Below, one piece after another: positions 23,664 to 31,057 of a stretch of 39,957 nucleotides of DNA (within the stretch, counting starts at the first letter, position 1; each line of letters starts with the position of its first letter). This stretch comes from Streptococcus parasanguinis. GTDB lineage: Bacteria > Bacillota > Bacilli > Lactobacillales > Streptococcaceae. The notes beneath the pieces are model-generated. The model was not told the DNA's origin and made no database searches. It saw only the letters and a program-made list of their open reading frames with translations. Location of the stretch: positions 1 through 39,957 of the forward strand of contig JAGZKI010000019.1 of the NCBI GenBank assembly GCA_018365265.1. Reading direction: 5' to 3'. The translations under genes and the position numbers were made by a program.

Positions 23664-23722
23664 AAAAAACGAACCTATTCGTTTCTAAAAGCGTCCGGAG
23701 AGGTTCACTTTTCGTTTTTTCT
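23664..23722 (+). terminator. Terminator-like structure upstream of rsgA with an alternative fold
   Basis: AAAAAACGAA (23664-23673) is complementary to TTCGTTTTTT (23711-23720), and GAACCT (23671-23676) to AGGTTC (23701-23706), giving a large T-rich-ended hairpin. A competing small hairpin AAACGAA/TTCGTTT (23667-23673/23678-23684) uses the same 5' arm. It could stop read-through from either side. Confidence 0.5.
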
Positions 23723-23754
23723 TATTGAGCAATCCAGCCTTATTTCTCATTTTT

Positions 23755-23763
23755 TGGTATAAT
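23755..23763 (+). promoter_or_regulatory. Extended -10 promoter of the rsgA operon
   Basis: TGGTATAAT is a perfect extended -10, 28 bases before the rsgA start. The -35 is poor. Confidence 0.6.
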
Positions 23764-23791
23764 AGGAGTATTAATCTCAAAGGAGTGCGAT

Positions 23792-24670
23792 TTGCAAGGA
23801 ACAATCGTCAAGGCCTTGGCTGGCTTCTACTACGTAGAGTCAGACGGTCACATTTACCAGACACGGGCTCGTGGAAATTTTAGAAAAAAAGGACAGACTC
23901 CTTATGTGGGGGATCAGGTGGAGTTCTCTGCAGAAGAGAATTCGGAAGGCTACATTTTGAGCATTGCCCCTCGAAAAAATAGCCTCGTGCGTCCTCCTAT
24001 TGTCAATATTGATCAGGCAGTAGTGATCATGTCAGCGAAGGAGCCGGATTTCAATGCCAATCTTTTAGACCGTTTTCTGGTTCTTTTGGAGCACAAGGGG
24101 ATTCATCCCATTGTCTATATTTCAAAACTGGACTTGTTAGAAGATATGGAAGACATCCACTACTACCAAGGAATCTATCAGGCTATTGGCTACGACTTTG
24201 TCTTGTCGATTGAGGAACTCTTGCCCCTTTTGACCAATCAAACCACGGTCTTTATGGGACAGACCGGTGTAGGAAAATCGACCTTGCTCAATAAAATCGC
24301 TCCGGATCTGGAGCTTGAAACGGGTGAGATTTCAGATAGTCTGGGGCGCGGTCGACACACGACCCGAGCTGTCAGCTTTTACCATTTAAATGGAGGAAAG
24401 ATCGCAGATACGCCTGGCTTCTCCTCCCTCGATTATGAAGTGACGACCAGCGAAGACTTAAATCAAGCCTTCCCAGAGATCGCCGATGTGAGCCACTCTT
24501 GTAAATTTCGTACCTGTACCCACACGCATGAGCCCGCTTGTGCGGTGAAACCAGCCGTTGAAAGAGAGGAAATTGCGCCTTTCCGTTATGAGGATTACTT
24601 GCAATTTCTAAGTGAGATTGAAAACCGTCGCGAAACCTATAAAAAAGTTTCGAAAAAAATGCCAAAATAG
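23792..24670 (+). CDS. rsgA: Ribosome small subunit-dependent GTPase RsgA
   Basis: RsgA is a circularly permuted GTPase that checks late 30S subunit maturation. The 292-residue protein has an N-terminal OB-fold (residues 1-65), then motifs in permuted order: G4-like SKLD at 111-114, P-loop GQTGVGKST at 156-164, and DTPG at 206-209. A zinc site follows with Cys237, Cys242, His244 and Cys250. The start is TTG with AAAGGAG (23779-23785) six bases before. rpe follows after 14 bases, so rsgA leads a run of closely packed genes. Confidence 0.96.
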   Translation: MQGTIVKALAGFYYVESDGHIYQTRARGNFRKKGQTPYVGDQVEFSAEENSEGYILSIAPRKNSLVRPPIVNIDQAVVIMSAKEPDFNANLLDRFLVLLEHKGIHPIVYISKLDLLEDMEDIHYYQGIYQAIGYDFVLSIEELLPLLTNQTTVFMGQTGVGKSTLLNKIAPDLELETGEISDSLGRGRHTTRAVSFYHLNGGKIADTPGFSSLDYEVTTSEDLNQAFPEIADVSHSCKFRTCTHTHEPACAVKPAVEREEIAPFRYEDYLQFLSEIENRRETYKKVSKKMPK

Positions 24671-24684
24671 GAGACACTACAACG

Positions 24685-25344
24685 ATGAAAACAATGAAAA
24701 TTGCACCCTCAATTTTGAGTGCAGATTATGCCAATTTTGAAAGTGAATTGAAACGCTTAGAAGCAGCTGGAGCTGACTATGCCCATATCGATGTCATGGA
24801 TGGCCATTTTGTGCCCAATATCAGCTTTGGAGCTGGTGTCGTAGAGAGCATGCGTCCGCATAGCAAGTTGGTCTTTGATTGCCACTTGATGGTCACCAAT
24901 CCCGAACACCATATCGAAGAATTTGCCCGTGCAGGTGCTGACATCATCAGCATCCATGTGGAAGCTACTCCTCATATCCACGGAGCTCTTCAAAAAATTC
25001 GTCAAGCGGGTGTGAAGGCTAGTGTCGTGATCAACCCAGGGACTCCTGTAGACAGTATCAAACATGTCTTGAACTTGGTGGATCAAGTCTTGGTTATGAC
25101 CGTTAATCCAGGATTCGGTGGCCAAGCCTTCTTGCCTGAAACCATGGACAAGGTGCGCGAATTAGTCGCTCTTCGTGAAGAAAAAGGTTTAGACTTTGAT
25201 ATCGAAGTGGATGGTGGAATTGATGCTCAAAGTATTTCCCAAGCAAAAGAAGCCGGGGCCAATGTCTTTGTAGCGGGCTCTTATGTCTTTAATGGGGAGG
25301 TCAATGAGCGCGTTCAAACGCTCCGAGATGCTGTAAATGGGTAA
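24685..25344 (+). CDS. rpe: Ribulose-phosphate 3-epimerase
   Basis: Rpe interconverts ribulose 5-phosphate and xylulose 5-phosphate in the pentose phosphate pathway. The 219-residue TIM barrel shows APSILSADYANF, HIDVMDGHFVPN with its metal-binding His and Asp, DCHLMV, MTVNPGFGGQ, and the second catalytic Asp in VDGGID. AGGAGA (24669-24674) supports the first ATG; a second ATG three codons on is possible. It overlaps thiN by 8 bases, a common streptococcal pairing. Confidence 0.96.
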   Translation: MKTMKIAPSILSADYANFESELKRLEAAGADYAHIDVMDGHFVPNISFGAGVVESMRPHSKLVFDCHLMVTNPEHHIEEFARAGADIISIHVEATPHIHGALQKIRQAGVKASVVINPGTPVDSIKHVLNLVDQVLVMTVNPGFGGQAFLPETMDKVRELVALREEKGLDFDIEVDGGIDAQSISQAKEAGANVFVAGSYVFNGEVNERVQTLRDAVNG

Positions 25345-25969
25345 CATCGCAATACTGGCAGGAGGTGACAGCACGCTCTTGCCAAAAGATCAAGAGCTTT
25401 ACGTAGGTGTCGACGGTGGCTGTTTGAAGTTACTGGAACAAGGCCTGCCTTTAGATATAGCTGTGGGGGATTTCGATTCTGTCTCTGAGACTGATTTGCA
25501 TCAGATCCGAACCCAAGCCAAGCAGGTTGTTCAGTCCGTTCCTGAAAAGAATGATACGGATTTGGAATTGGCCTTGAAAGCGGTCTTTGAGGCCTATCCA
25601 GATGCTGTTGTCACTGTTTACGGTGCCTTTGGTGGTCGCTTGGATCACTTTTTGTCCAATATCTTTTTGCCGACCGATCCAGACCTAGCTCCCTACATGG
25701 AGCAGATCCAATTAGTCGATGGTCAAAATCGCTTGATCTACAGACCAGCTGGTTGCCATGAGATTCAGCCAGATCCAGCCATGTCTTATGTTGGCTTTAT
25801 GCCTGTCGGACAAGGCCACCTAGAGATTACAGGAGCCAAGTATCCGCTCCATCAGGAGAATTATTTTTTGAAGGCCATGTATGGCTCCAATGAATTTTTG
25901 GATCAACCGATTCAAGTGAGTCTTGACCGTGGCTATCTTGTCATTGTTTATAGTAAAGACAGAGGTTAA
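25337..25969 (+). CDS. thiN: Thiamine pyrophosphokinase
   Basis: ThiN transfers pyrophosphate from ATP to thiamine, making thiamine diphosphate, the cofactor of transketolase and other enzymes. The 210-residue protein has the family motifs VGVDGGCLKLL, VGDFDSV, NDTDLELAL and GAFGGRLDH. The C-terminal thiamine-binding domain (about residues 140-208) is present. The start overlaps the end of rpe, pointing to coupled translation. Position next to rpe fits its use in pentose metabolism. Confidence 0.94.
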   Translation: MGNIAILAGGDSTLLPKDQELYVGVDGGCLKLLEQGLPLDIAVGDFDSVSETDLHQIRTQAKQVVQSVPEKNDTDLELALKAVFEAYPDAVVTVYGAFGGRLDHFLSNIFLPTDPDLAPYMEQIQLVDGQNRLIYRPAGCHEIQPDPAMSYVGFMPVGQGHLEITGAKYPLHQENYFLKAMYGSNEFLDQPIQVSLDRGYLVIVYSKDRG

Positions 25970-25970
25970 T

Positions 25971-27221
25971 ATGAATATCATTCTGCTTCTGATTGGCCTG
26001 CTCAATCTGGGCCTCCTCATCTATCTCTTGCAACGGTCAGATGATACAAGACCGGCTTTAAGAGAGTTGCTGGAAGACCATGAGGATCATTTGACAGACC
26101 AGTTGGACTATCGTTTTGAAAAAGAAAGACAAGCAAGCCAGATTGCCAATCAGCAGTTAGAGATCGCTCTGACAGATCGTTTAACCGAGATGCGAGTGGA
26201 GATCCACCAGCAGACGACGGCTCTGCGCGCTGAGATGAACGAGCACTTTACTAAAAATCGGGACAAAACAGATGAGCGCATGCGCCAGATCCAAGAGTCC
26301 AATGAAGTGCGGCTAGAACAGATGCGCCAAACGGTAGAAGAAAAATTGGAGAAAACCTTGCAGCACCGCTTACAGACCTCCTTTGAGACGGTTTCAAAAC
26401 AATTGGAGTCGGTCAACAAAGGGCTAGGAGAAATGCAGACGGTGGCGCGGGATGTCGGAACCCTTAATAAAGTTCTCTCCAATACCAAGACGCGTGGGAT
26501 TATGGGCGAATTGCAGCTGGGTCAAATCATTGAAGATATCTTGACCCCAGCCCAGTATGAGCGGGAGTTTGTCACCGTTCCCCAATCCAGTGAGCGCGTG
26601 GAGTATGCTATTAAGCTTCCAGGACAAGGAGAGGAGCCAGTCTATCTGCCGATTGACTCTAAATTCCCACTGGAAGACTACTATCGTCTGGAAGAAGCTT
26701 ATGAATCAGGAGAGAAAGAGGAGATCGAGCGTTACCGCAAGGCCCTTCTTGCTAGTATCAAGCGTTTTGCTAAGGATATCCAACAAAAATACCTCTTTCC
26801 ACCAGCGACAACGAATTTCGGAATTCTCTTTTTGCCAACTGAAGGCCTCTATTCCGAAGTGGTTCGCAATCCAGAATTCTTCGATCGCTTGCGTCGGGAC
26901 GAACAAATTTTAGTGGCTGGGCCAAGTACGCTATCAGCCCTCTTGAACTCCTTGTCTGTTGGCTTTAAAACGCTCAACATCCAAAAGAGTGCAGATGACA
27001 TTAGCAAGGTGTTGGGATCGGTCAAATCAGAATTCCATAAGTTTGGAGGGATTCTGGCCAAGACTCAGCGCCATTTAAAGAATGCTTCCAATAATATTGA
27101 TGATTTGCTAACCAGACGGACCAGTGCCATCGAGCGGACACTCCGCCAAATCGAAAGCGATGAGGACCTGCTGGGACTAGATGTATATATAGAAGATGGA
27201 GAAGATGATGGTCAAAATTAA
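25971..27221 (+). CDS. rmuC: RmuC-family protein (putative DNA recombination limiter)
   Basis: RmuC proteins were found as genes limiting inversion at short repeats and have a nuclease-like fold; the biochemical role is unsettled. The 416-residue protein has an N-terminal membrane helix (residues 2-18), a long coiled coil (about 30-160) rich in Gln, Glu and Arg, and the RmuC core with GIMGELQLGQIIEDIL, LPIDSKFPLEDY and FLPTEGLYSEV. I chose ATG 25971, which follows AGAGG and the thiN stop by one base. An in-frame ATG at 25923 lies inside thiN. Confidence 0.92.
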   Translation: MNIILLLIGLLNLGLLIYLLQRSDDTRPALRELLEDHEDHLTDQLDYRFEKERQASQIANQQLEIALTDRLTEMRVEIHQQTTALRAEMNEHFTKNRDKTDERMRQIQESNEVRLEQMRQTVEEKLEKTLQHRLQTSFETVSKQLESVNKGLGEMQTVARDVGTLNKVLSNTKTRGIMGELQLGQIIEDILTPAQYEREFVTVPQSSERVEYAIKLPGQGEEPVYLPIDSKFPLEDYYRLEEAYESGEKEEIERYRKALLASIKRFAKDIQQKYLFPPATTNFGILFLPTEGLYSEVVRNPEFFDRLRRDEQILVAGPSTLSALLNSLSVGFKTLNIQKSADDISKVLGSVKSEFHKFGGILAKTQRHLKNASNNIDDLLTRRTSAIERTLRQIESDEDLLGLDVYIEDGEDDGQN

Positions 27222-28152
27222 CCAAATGAAAAAAGATGAATTGTTCGAAGGATTCTATTTGATCAAGTCAGCAGAAGTGCGTCAAACGCGGGCCGGGAAA
27301 AACTACCTCGCCTTTGTCTTCCAGGATGAGACCGGTACAATCGAAGGTAAACTATGGGATGCCCAACCCCACAATGTAGAGAGTTTTATGGCTGGGCGCG
27401 TGGTCCATATGTCTGGACGTCGAGAAGTTTACAATAATACTCCTCAAGTCAACCAATTAAACATGCGCTTGCCACAAGCGGGAGAGCCCAACAATCCAGC
27501 AGACTTCAAGGAAAAACCACCAGTAGATCCTAAAGAATTGCATGAATACTTGTCAAACATGATTTTCAAAATTGAAAATCCGGTCTGGCAACGGATTGTT
27601 CGGGCCCTCTATGGGAAATATGAGAAAGAGTTTTATAGCTATCCAGCTGCTAAGACCAACCACCATGCCTTTGAAGCAGGTCTCGCTTATCATACGGCGA
27701 CCATGGTCCGCTTGGCAGATAGTATCGGTGATATCTATCCTCAGTTGAATAAGAGCTTGCTCTTTGCAGGGATTATGTTACACGATTTGGCCAAAGTGAT
27801 CGAGTTGACGGGGCCTGAAAATACAGAATACACTGTTCGAGGCAACCTCATCGGCCACATTGCACTCATCGATGAAGAAATCACCAAGGTCTTGCAAGAC
27901 TTGAAGATTGATGACCAAAAAGAAGATGTCATCGTTCTTCGCCATGTGATCTTGAGTCACCATGGCTTGCTCGAATACGGTAGTCCTGTTCGTCCAAAGA
28001 TCATGGAAGCAGAGATTATTCATATGATCGATAATTTGGATGCAGAAATGATGATGATGACAACGGCACTTGGCTTAATTGGTCCTGGCGAAATGACCAA
28101 TAAAATCTTTGCTATGGAAAATCGTTCCTTCTATAAACCGAATCTCGACTAG
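27208..28152 (+). CDS. yhaM: 3'-5' exoribonuclease YhaM (Cbf1 type)
   Basis: YhaM is a 3'-5' exoribonuclease that trims mRNA and sRNA ends in Gram-positives. The protein has an N-terminal OB-fold (about residues 10-90) and a metal-binding HD domain with NHHAFEAGLAYH, then His192-Asp193 in MLHDLAKV and VILSHHG. Starting at ATG 27208, with GGAG at 27198-27201, gives 314 residues, the length I recall for B. subtilis YhaM. ATGs at 27196 and 27205 are alternatives. It overlaps rmuC by 14 bases. Confidence 0.93.
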   Translation: MVKINQMKKDELFEGFYLIKSAEVRQTRAGKNYLAFVFQDETGTIEGKLWDAQPHNVESFMAGRVVHMSGRREVYNNTPQVNQLNMRLPQAGEPNNPADFKEKPPVDPKELHEYLSNMIFKIENPVWQRIVRALYGKYEKEFYSYPAAKTNHHAFEAGLAYHTATMVRLADSIGDIYPQLNKSLLFAGIMLHDLAKVIELTGPENTEYTVRGNLIGHIALIDEEITKVLQDLKIDDQKEDVIVLRHVILSHHGLLEYGSPVRPKIMEAEIIHMIDNLDAEMMMMTTALGLIGPGEMTNKIFAMENRSFYKPNLD

Positions 28153-28204
28153 TAAAAACAGAGATAAATACGGGAATGATTCTGCCAAAAATAAAATAAT
28201 CAGG

Positions 28205-28243
28205 AAAAAACGGCCTTCTGTAAATCAGAATGTTCGTTTTTTT
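28205..28243 (+). terminator. Terminator after yhaM
   Basis: Outer stem AAAAAACG/CGTTTTTT (28205-28212/28235-28242) and inner stem TTCTG/CAGAA (28216-28220/28226-28230) with an internal loop between them, ending in T. It ends the rsgA-yhaM run. Confidence 0.7.
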
Positions 28244-28252
28244 CTGTTCTTA

Positions 28253-28261
28253 TGGTATAAT
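28253..28261 (+). promoter_or_regulatory. Extended -10 promoter of purR
   Basis: TGGTATAAT, directly after the yhaM terminator and 27 bases before the purR ATG. I see no clear PurBox-like repeat near it. Confidence 0.6.
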
Positions 28262-28287
28262 GATAGAAAAAACTACATGGTGAGAAA

Positions 28288-29103
28288 ATGAAATTAAGAA
28301 GAAGTGAACGGATGGTCGTAATTTCTAATTACTTGATCAACCATCCCTATGAATTGACTAGCCTCAATACGTTTGCGGAAAAGTATGAGTCTGCCAAGTC
28401 TTCCATCTCAGAAGATATCGTGATCATTAAGCGTGCGTTTGAAGAGATGGAAATCGGAAATATTGAGACCATTACAGGAGCTGGTGGAGGTGTTATCTTT
28501 ACACCGTCTATCTCAGATCAAGAATCCAAAGAAATCGTCGAGGATCTTTGCAAGCAGCTGTCTGAAAGTGATCGTATCCTTCCTGGTGGCTACATTTACC
28601 TGTCTGATCTTTTGAGTAATCCGAAGATTTTGAATCGGATCGGACGCATCATTGCCAAAGCCTTCCGGGATAAGAAGATTGATGCTGTCATGACCGTAGC
28701 GACCAAGGGAGTTCCTCTAGCCAATGCAGTAGCCAATGTCTTGAATGTTCCTTTTGTTATTGTCCGTCGTGATTTGAAAATCACAGAAGGGTCAACCGTT
28801 AGTGTCAACTATGTTTCAGGCTCAAGTGGGGATCGTATTGAGAAAATGTTCCTTTCAAAACGGAGCCTAAAAGCAGGAAGCCGGGTCTTGATTGTCGATG
28901 ACTTCCTTAAAGGTGGCGGAACGATTAATGGAATGGTCAGTCTCTTGGCTGAATTCGATTCTGAATTAGCAGGAGTAGCTGTCTTTGCGGATAATGCTGC
29001 AACTGACCGGGAATTCTTTGAACACAAATCCTTATTGCGCGTGACCAACATCGATGTAAAAGAAAATAAATTGAGCGTCGAAGTTGGAAATATCTTTGAT
29101 TAA
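28288..29103 (+). CDS. purR: Purine operon regulator PurR
   Basis: Gram-positive PurR controls purine biosynthesis genes and senses PRPP. The 271-residue protein has an N-terminal winged-helix domain (residues 1-75, MKLRRSERMVVISNYL...) fused to a phosphoribosyltransferase-like domain. The PRPP loop is VLIVDDFLKGGGT (about residues 201-213), intact here. In streptococci PurR is mainly an activator. GGTGAGA precedes the ATG. The next gene follows after 23 bases with its own strong ribosome site and is probably co-transcribed. Confidence 0.96.
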   Translation: MKLRRSERMVVISNYLINHPYELTSLNTFAEKYESAKSSISEDIVIIKRAFEEMEIGNIETITGAGGGVIFTPSISDQESKEIVEDLCKQLSESDRILPGGYIYLSDLLSNPKILNRIGRIIAKAFRDKKIDAVMTVATKGVPLANAVANVLNVPFVIVRRDLKITEGSTVSVNYVSGSSGDRIEKMFLSKRSLKAGSRVLIVDDFLKGGGTINGMVSLLAEFDSELAGVAVFADNAATDREFFEHKSLLRVTNIDVKENKLSVEVGNIFD

Positions 29104-29126
29104 GAGCAGCAAAGGAGGATCAAAAA

Positions 29127-29663
29127 GTGAAAAGAATTTTAGATCGATTTGATAATAGTCCTTTGTGGATTCGCTTGGTGACAGTTCTGTCTCTATCCTT
29201 TATTTTGGTAGCTGGTTTGTATACCGTTAAAAAGAATACGGCTGCCCAGGTAACGACAGAAATTCAACCTGCTAAAAAAACAGGTTCCCTTCCAGTGAAA
29301 AAGGAAACAAAGGAAGAAAAAGAAAAGAAGGAAGAAAAGAAAAATACAGAAGCTGCTGAAAAAGCAGTCGTTCAAATGGAAACAACGCCAAGTCAAGATT
29401 CTGTGAACGCTGCCCAAGCTGCTGTGAAGAAAGTCAAAGATGCGACTCAAAAGCAATCGCTTGAGGCCCGTATCCAATACATCGCTAACTATTATGGGCT
29501 GACCTATGAGAGTGACACAGCGGCAACACAGCAGACTCAAACAGACGCTAATGCTAACGCTGGAGTAGCTGGAGCCAATGCGACAGTTCAACCACAACAG
29601 CAACAACAGTATGCTCCGGCTGCAGATGCAGGGGCAGAAGTACCTGCTGAAGCTGGTCAATAA
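29127..29663 (+). CDS. Membrane-anchored Ala/Gln/Lys-rich protein, unknown function
   Basis: A 178-residue protein with one N-terminal membrane segment (about residues 16-34, LVTVLSLSFILVAGLYTV), so the rest is probably outside the membrane. A Lys/Glu-rich stretch (residues 48-75) precedes a helical segment (about 85-125, ending ARIQYIANYYGLTY). The tail is low-complexity with a QQQQQ run and Ala-rich sequence. I do not recognise it. The start is GTG with AAAGGAGGA seven bases upstream, a very strong site. It follows purR closely; why it is placed there is unclear. Confidence 0.8.
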   Translation: MKRILDRFDNSPLWIRLVTVLSLSFILVAGLYTVKKNTAAQVTTEIQPAKKTGSLPVKKETKEEKEKKEEKKNTEAAEKAVVQMETTPSQDSVNAAQAAVKKVKDATQKQSLEARIQYIANYYGLTYESDTAATQQTQTDANANAGVAGANATVQPQQQQQYAPAADAGAEVPAEAGQ

Positions 29664-29701
29664 TGAACTTTTTCGACTTCTTTAAAAAATAAAAAAACAT
29701 C

Positions 29702-29730
29702 TTGCAATCAAAGTGCCGTCATGTTATAAT
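29702..29730 (+). promoter_or_regulatory. Promoter of rpsL-rpsG
   Basis: TTGCAA (29702-29707), 17 bases, TATAAT (29725-29730) with an extended TG at 29722. A strong promoter, as expected for ribosomal protein genes. Confidence 0.85.
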
Positions 29731-29747
29731 AATAGACGGTACTTTTT
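29710..29747 (+). terminator. Terminator hairpin that encloses the rpsL -10
   Basis: AAAGTGCCGTC (29710-29720) pairs with GACGGTACTTT (29735-29745), ten pairs plus one G-T, followed by more T. The 14-base loop holds TATAAT. RNA reading in from purR would form the hairpin; RNA started at this promoter would lack the 5' arm. Confidence 0.7.
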
Positions 29748-29868
29748 ACTTTTGGTCTCTCAAGAGTGTACAGGGACGTGCTGACAAATGTTGCAAAAGT
29801 ACACACAGATGGTAGCTGTCACCAAGTGTACCATCACCAAAAATAAAAAATTTCACAGGAGAATGTAG
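29737..29868 (+). promoter_or_regulatory. Structured leader of rpsL
   Basis: The leader of about 130 bases has GTGTAC (29766-29771), GTACAC (29799-29804) and GTGTAC (29826-29831). The middle copy can pair with either outer one. GATGGTA (29808-29814) also pairs with TACCATC (29829-29835), competing with the third copy. AGGAGA before the ATG lies downstream of these helices. A regulatory role is inference. Confidence 0.4.
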
Positions 29869-30282
29869 ATGCCTACAATTAACCAATTGGTTCGCAAACC
29901 GCGTAAATCAAAAGTAGAAAAATCTAAATCACCAGCTTTGAACGTTGGTTACAACAGTCATAAAAAAGTTCAAACAAACGTTTCTTCACCACAAAAACGT
30001 GGTGTTGCAACTCGTGTTGGAACAATGACACCTAAAAAACCTAACTCTGCCCTTCGTAAATTTGCCCGTGTACGTTTGAGCAACTTGATCGAAGTAACTG
30101 CTTATATCCCAGGTATCGGACACAACTTGCAAGAACACAGCGTGGTTCTTCTTCGTGGTGGACGTGTAAAAGACCTTCCAGGGGTACGTTACCATATCGT
30201 CCGTGGAGCACTTGATACTGCAGGTGTAAACGATCGTAAACAAGGCCGTTCTAAATACGGTACTAAAAAACCAAAAGCATAA
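29869..30282 (+). CDS. rpsL: 30S ribosomal protein S12
   Basis: S12 sits in the decoding centre. The 137-residue protein has the Gram-positive form of S12 with TPKKPNSALRKFARVRLSN and GGRVKDLPGVRYHIVRG. The lysines at which streptomycin-resistance changes are known in other bacteria (in PKKPNSA and RVKDLPG) are the unaltered residues here. Codon use is strongly biased, as in the following genes. AGGAGA precedes the ATG. rpsG follows after 19 bases. Confidence 0.98.
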   Translation: MPTINQLVRKPRKSKVEKSKSPALNVGYNSHKKVQTNVSSPQKRGVATRVGTMTPKKPNSALRKFARVRLSNLIEVTAYIPGIGHNLQEHSVVLLRGGRVKDLPGVRYHIVRGALDTAGVNDRKQGRSKYGTKKPKA

Positions 30283-30301
30283 GGAAAGGGGATAAAGAAA
30301 A

Positions 30302-30772
30302 ATGAGTCGTAAAAACCGTGCGCCTAAACGCGATGTATTGCCAGATCCGCTTTACAATTCACAATTAGTTACTCGTCTTATCAACCGCGTTATGCTTGAT
30401 GGTAAACGTGGTACAGCTGCTTCAATCGTTTACGGAGCTTTCGAACAAATTAAAGAAGCTACTGGAAACGATGCTCTTGAAGTATTCGAAACAGCTATGG
30501 AAAACATCATGCCTGTACTTGAAGTACGTGCTCGCCGTGTCGGTGGTTCTAACTACCAAGTCCCAGTTGAAGTTCGTCCAGAACGTCGTACAACACTTGG
30601 ACTTCGTTGGTTGGTAACAATCGCTCGTCAACGTGGTGAACACACAATGGTTGATCGTCTTGCAAAAGAAATCTTGGATGCAGCGAACAACACTGGTGCA
30701 GCTGTTAAGAAACGTGAAGATACTCACCGTATGGCTGAAGCTAACCGTGCATTCGCACACTTCCGCTGGTAA
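30302..30772 (+). CDS. rpsG: 30S ribosomal protein S7
   Basis: S7 is a primary 16S rRNA-binding protein of the 30S head and, in E. coli, a translational repressor of its own operon. The 156-residue protein begins MSRKNRAPKRDVLPDPLY and includes PVLEVRARRVGGSNYQVPVE and the C-terminal HRMAEANRAFAHFRW. GGAAAGGGG precedes the ATG. It is the last gene of the rpsL-rpsG unit; a long structured spacer separates it from fusA. Confidence 0.98.
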   Translation: MSRKNRAPKRDVLPDPLYNSQLVTRLINRVMLDGKRGTAASIVYGAFEQIKEATGNDALEVFETAMENIMPVLEVRARRVGGSNYQVPVEVRPERRTTLGLRWLVTIARQRGEHTMVDRLAKEILDAANNTGAAVKKREDTHRMAEANRAFAHFRW

Positions 30773-31000
30773 GATCAAGATACTGAGGGCGTTAAAAAAG
30801 CGACTGAAAATTAGGAAGCTTGACGAAGAATCAAAGATTCTAGGAAAGCTTATCTATTTTCCGAGCTTTTAGCCTGGGTTCAATTAAGCTCAAATCGGCT
30901 AACTAACTTTAGCCCGGGTTCAATTCAACTCTTCTTACAAGTTGGAACCAAAACTTAGCATGAAAACACTGAAAACGGGTAGGTCCTGCCTATCCGTTTT
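30773..31000 (+). other. rpsG-fusA spacer with direct repeats and competing hairpins
   Basis: No gene is seen here. A hairpin AAGCTT/AAGCTT with inner AGAATC/GATTCT lies at 30816-30851. A near-identical direct repeat (core GGGTTCAATT) occurs at 30868-30891 and 30908-30931, 40 bases apart. GGCTAA (30897-30902) can pair with TTAGCC in either repeat copy (30869-30874 or 30909-30914). A terminator follows. Confidence 0.6.
30972..31000 (+). terminator. Terminator upstream of fusA
   Basis: AAAACGGGTAGG (30972-30983) pairs with CCTATCCGTTTT (30989-31000) with one G-T pair and a five-base loop, ending in a T-tract. It ends only 10 bases before the fusA extended -10. Confidence 0.85.
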
Positions 31001-31010
31001 TATTAAATCA

Positions 31011-31019
31011 TGTTATAAT
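31011..31019 (+). promoter_or_regulatory. Extended -10 promoter of fusA
   Basis: TGTTATAAT, perfect extended -10, about 39 bases before the fusA ATG. It uncouples fusA from rpsL-rpsG, which are co-transcribed with it in many bacteria. Confidence 0.7.
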
Positions 31020-31057
31020 AGAATATAGAAATAAAAAATATAGGAGAAACAAACCTC

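Noticed and set aside
23581..23791. T-box riboswitch upstream of rsgA next to tRNA genes
   Set aside because: No T-box core sequence or specifier loop is visible; only simple hairpins are supported.
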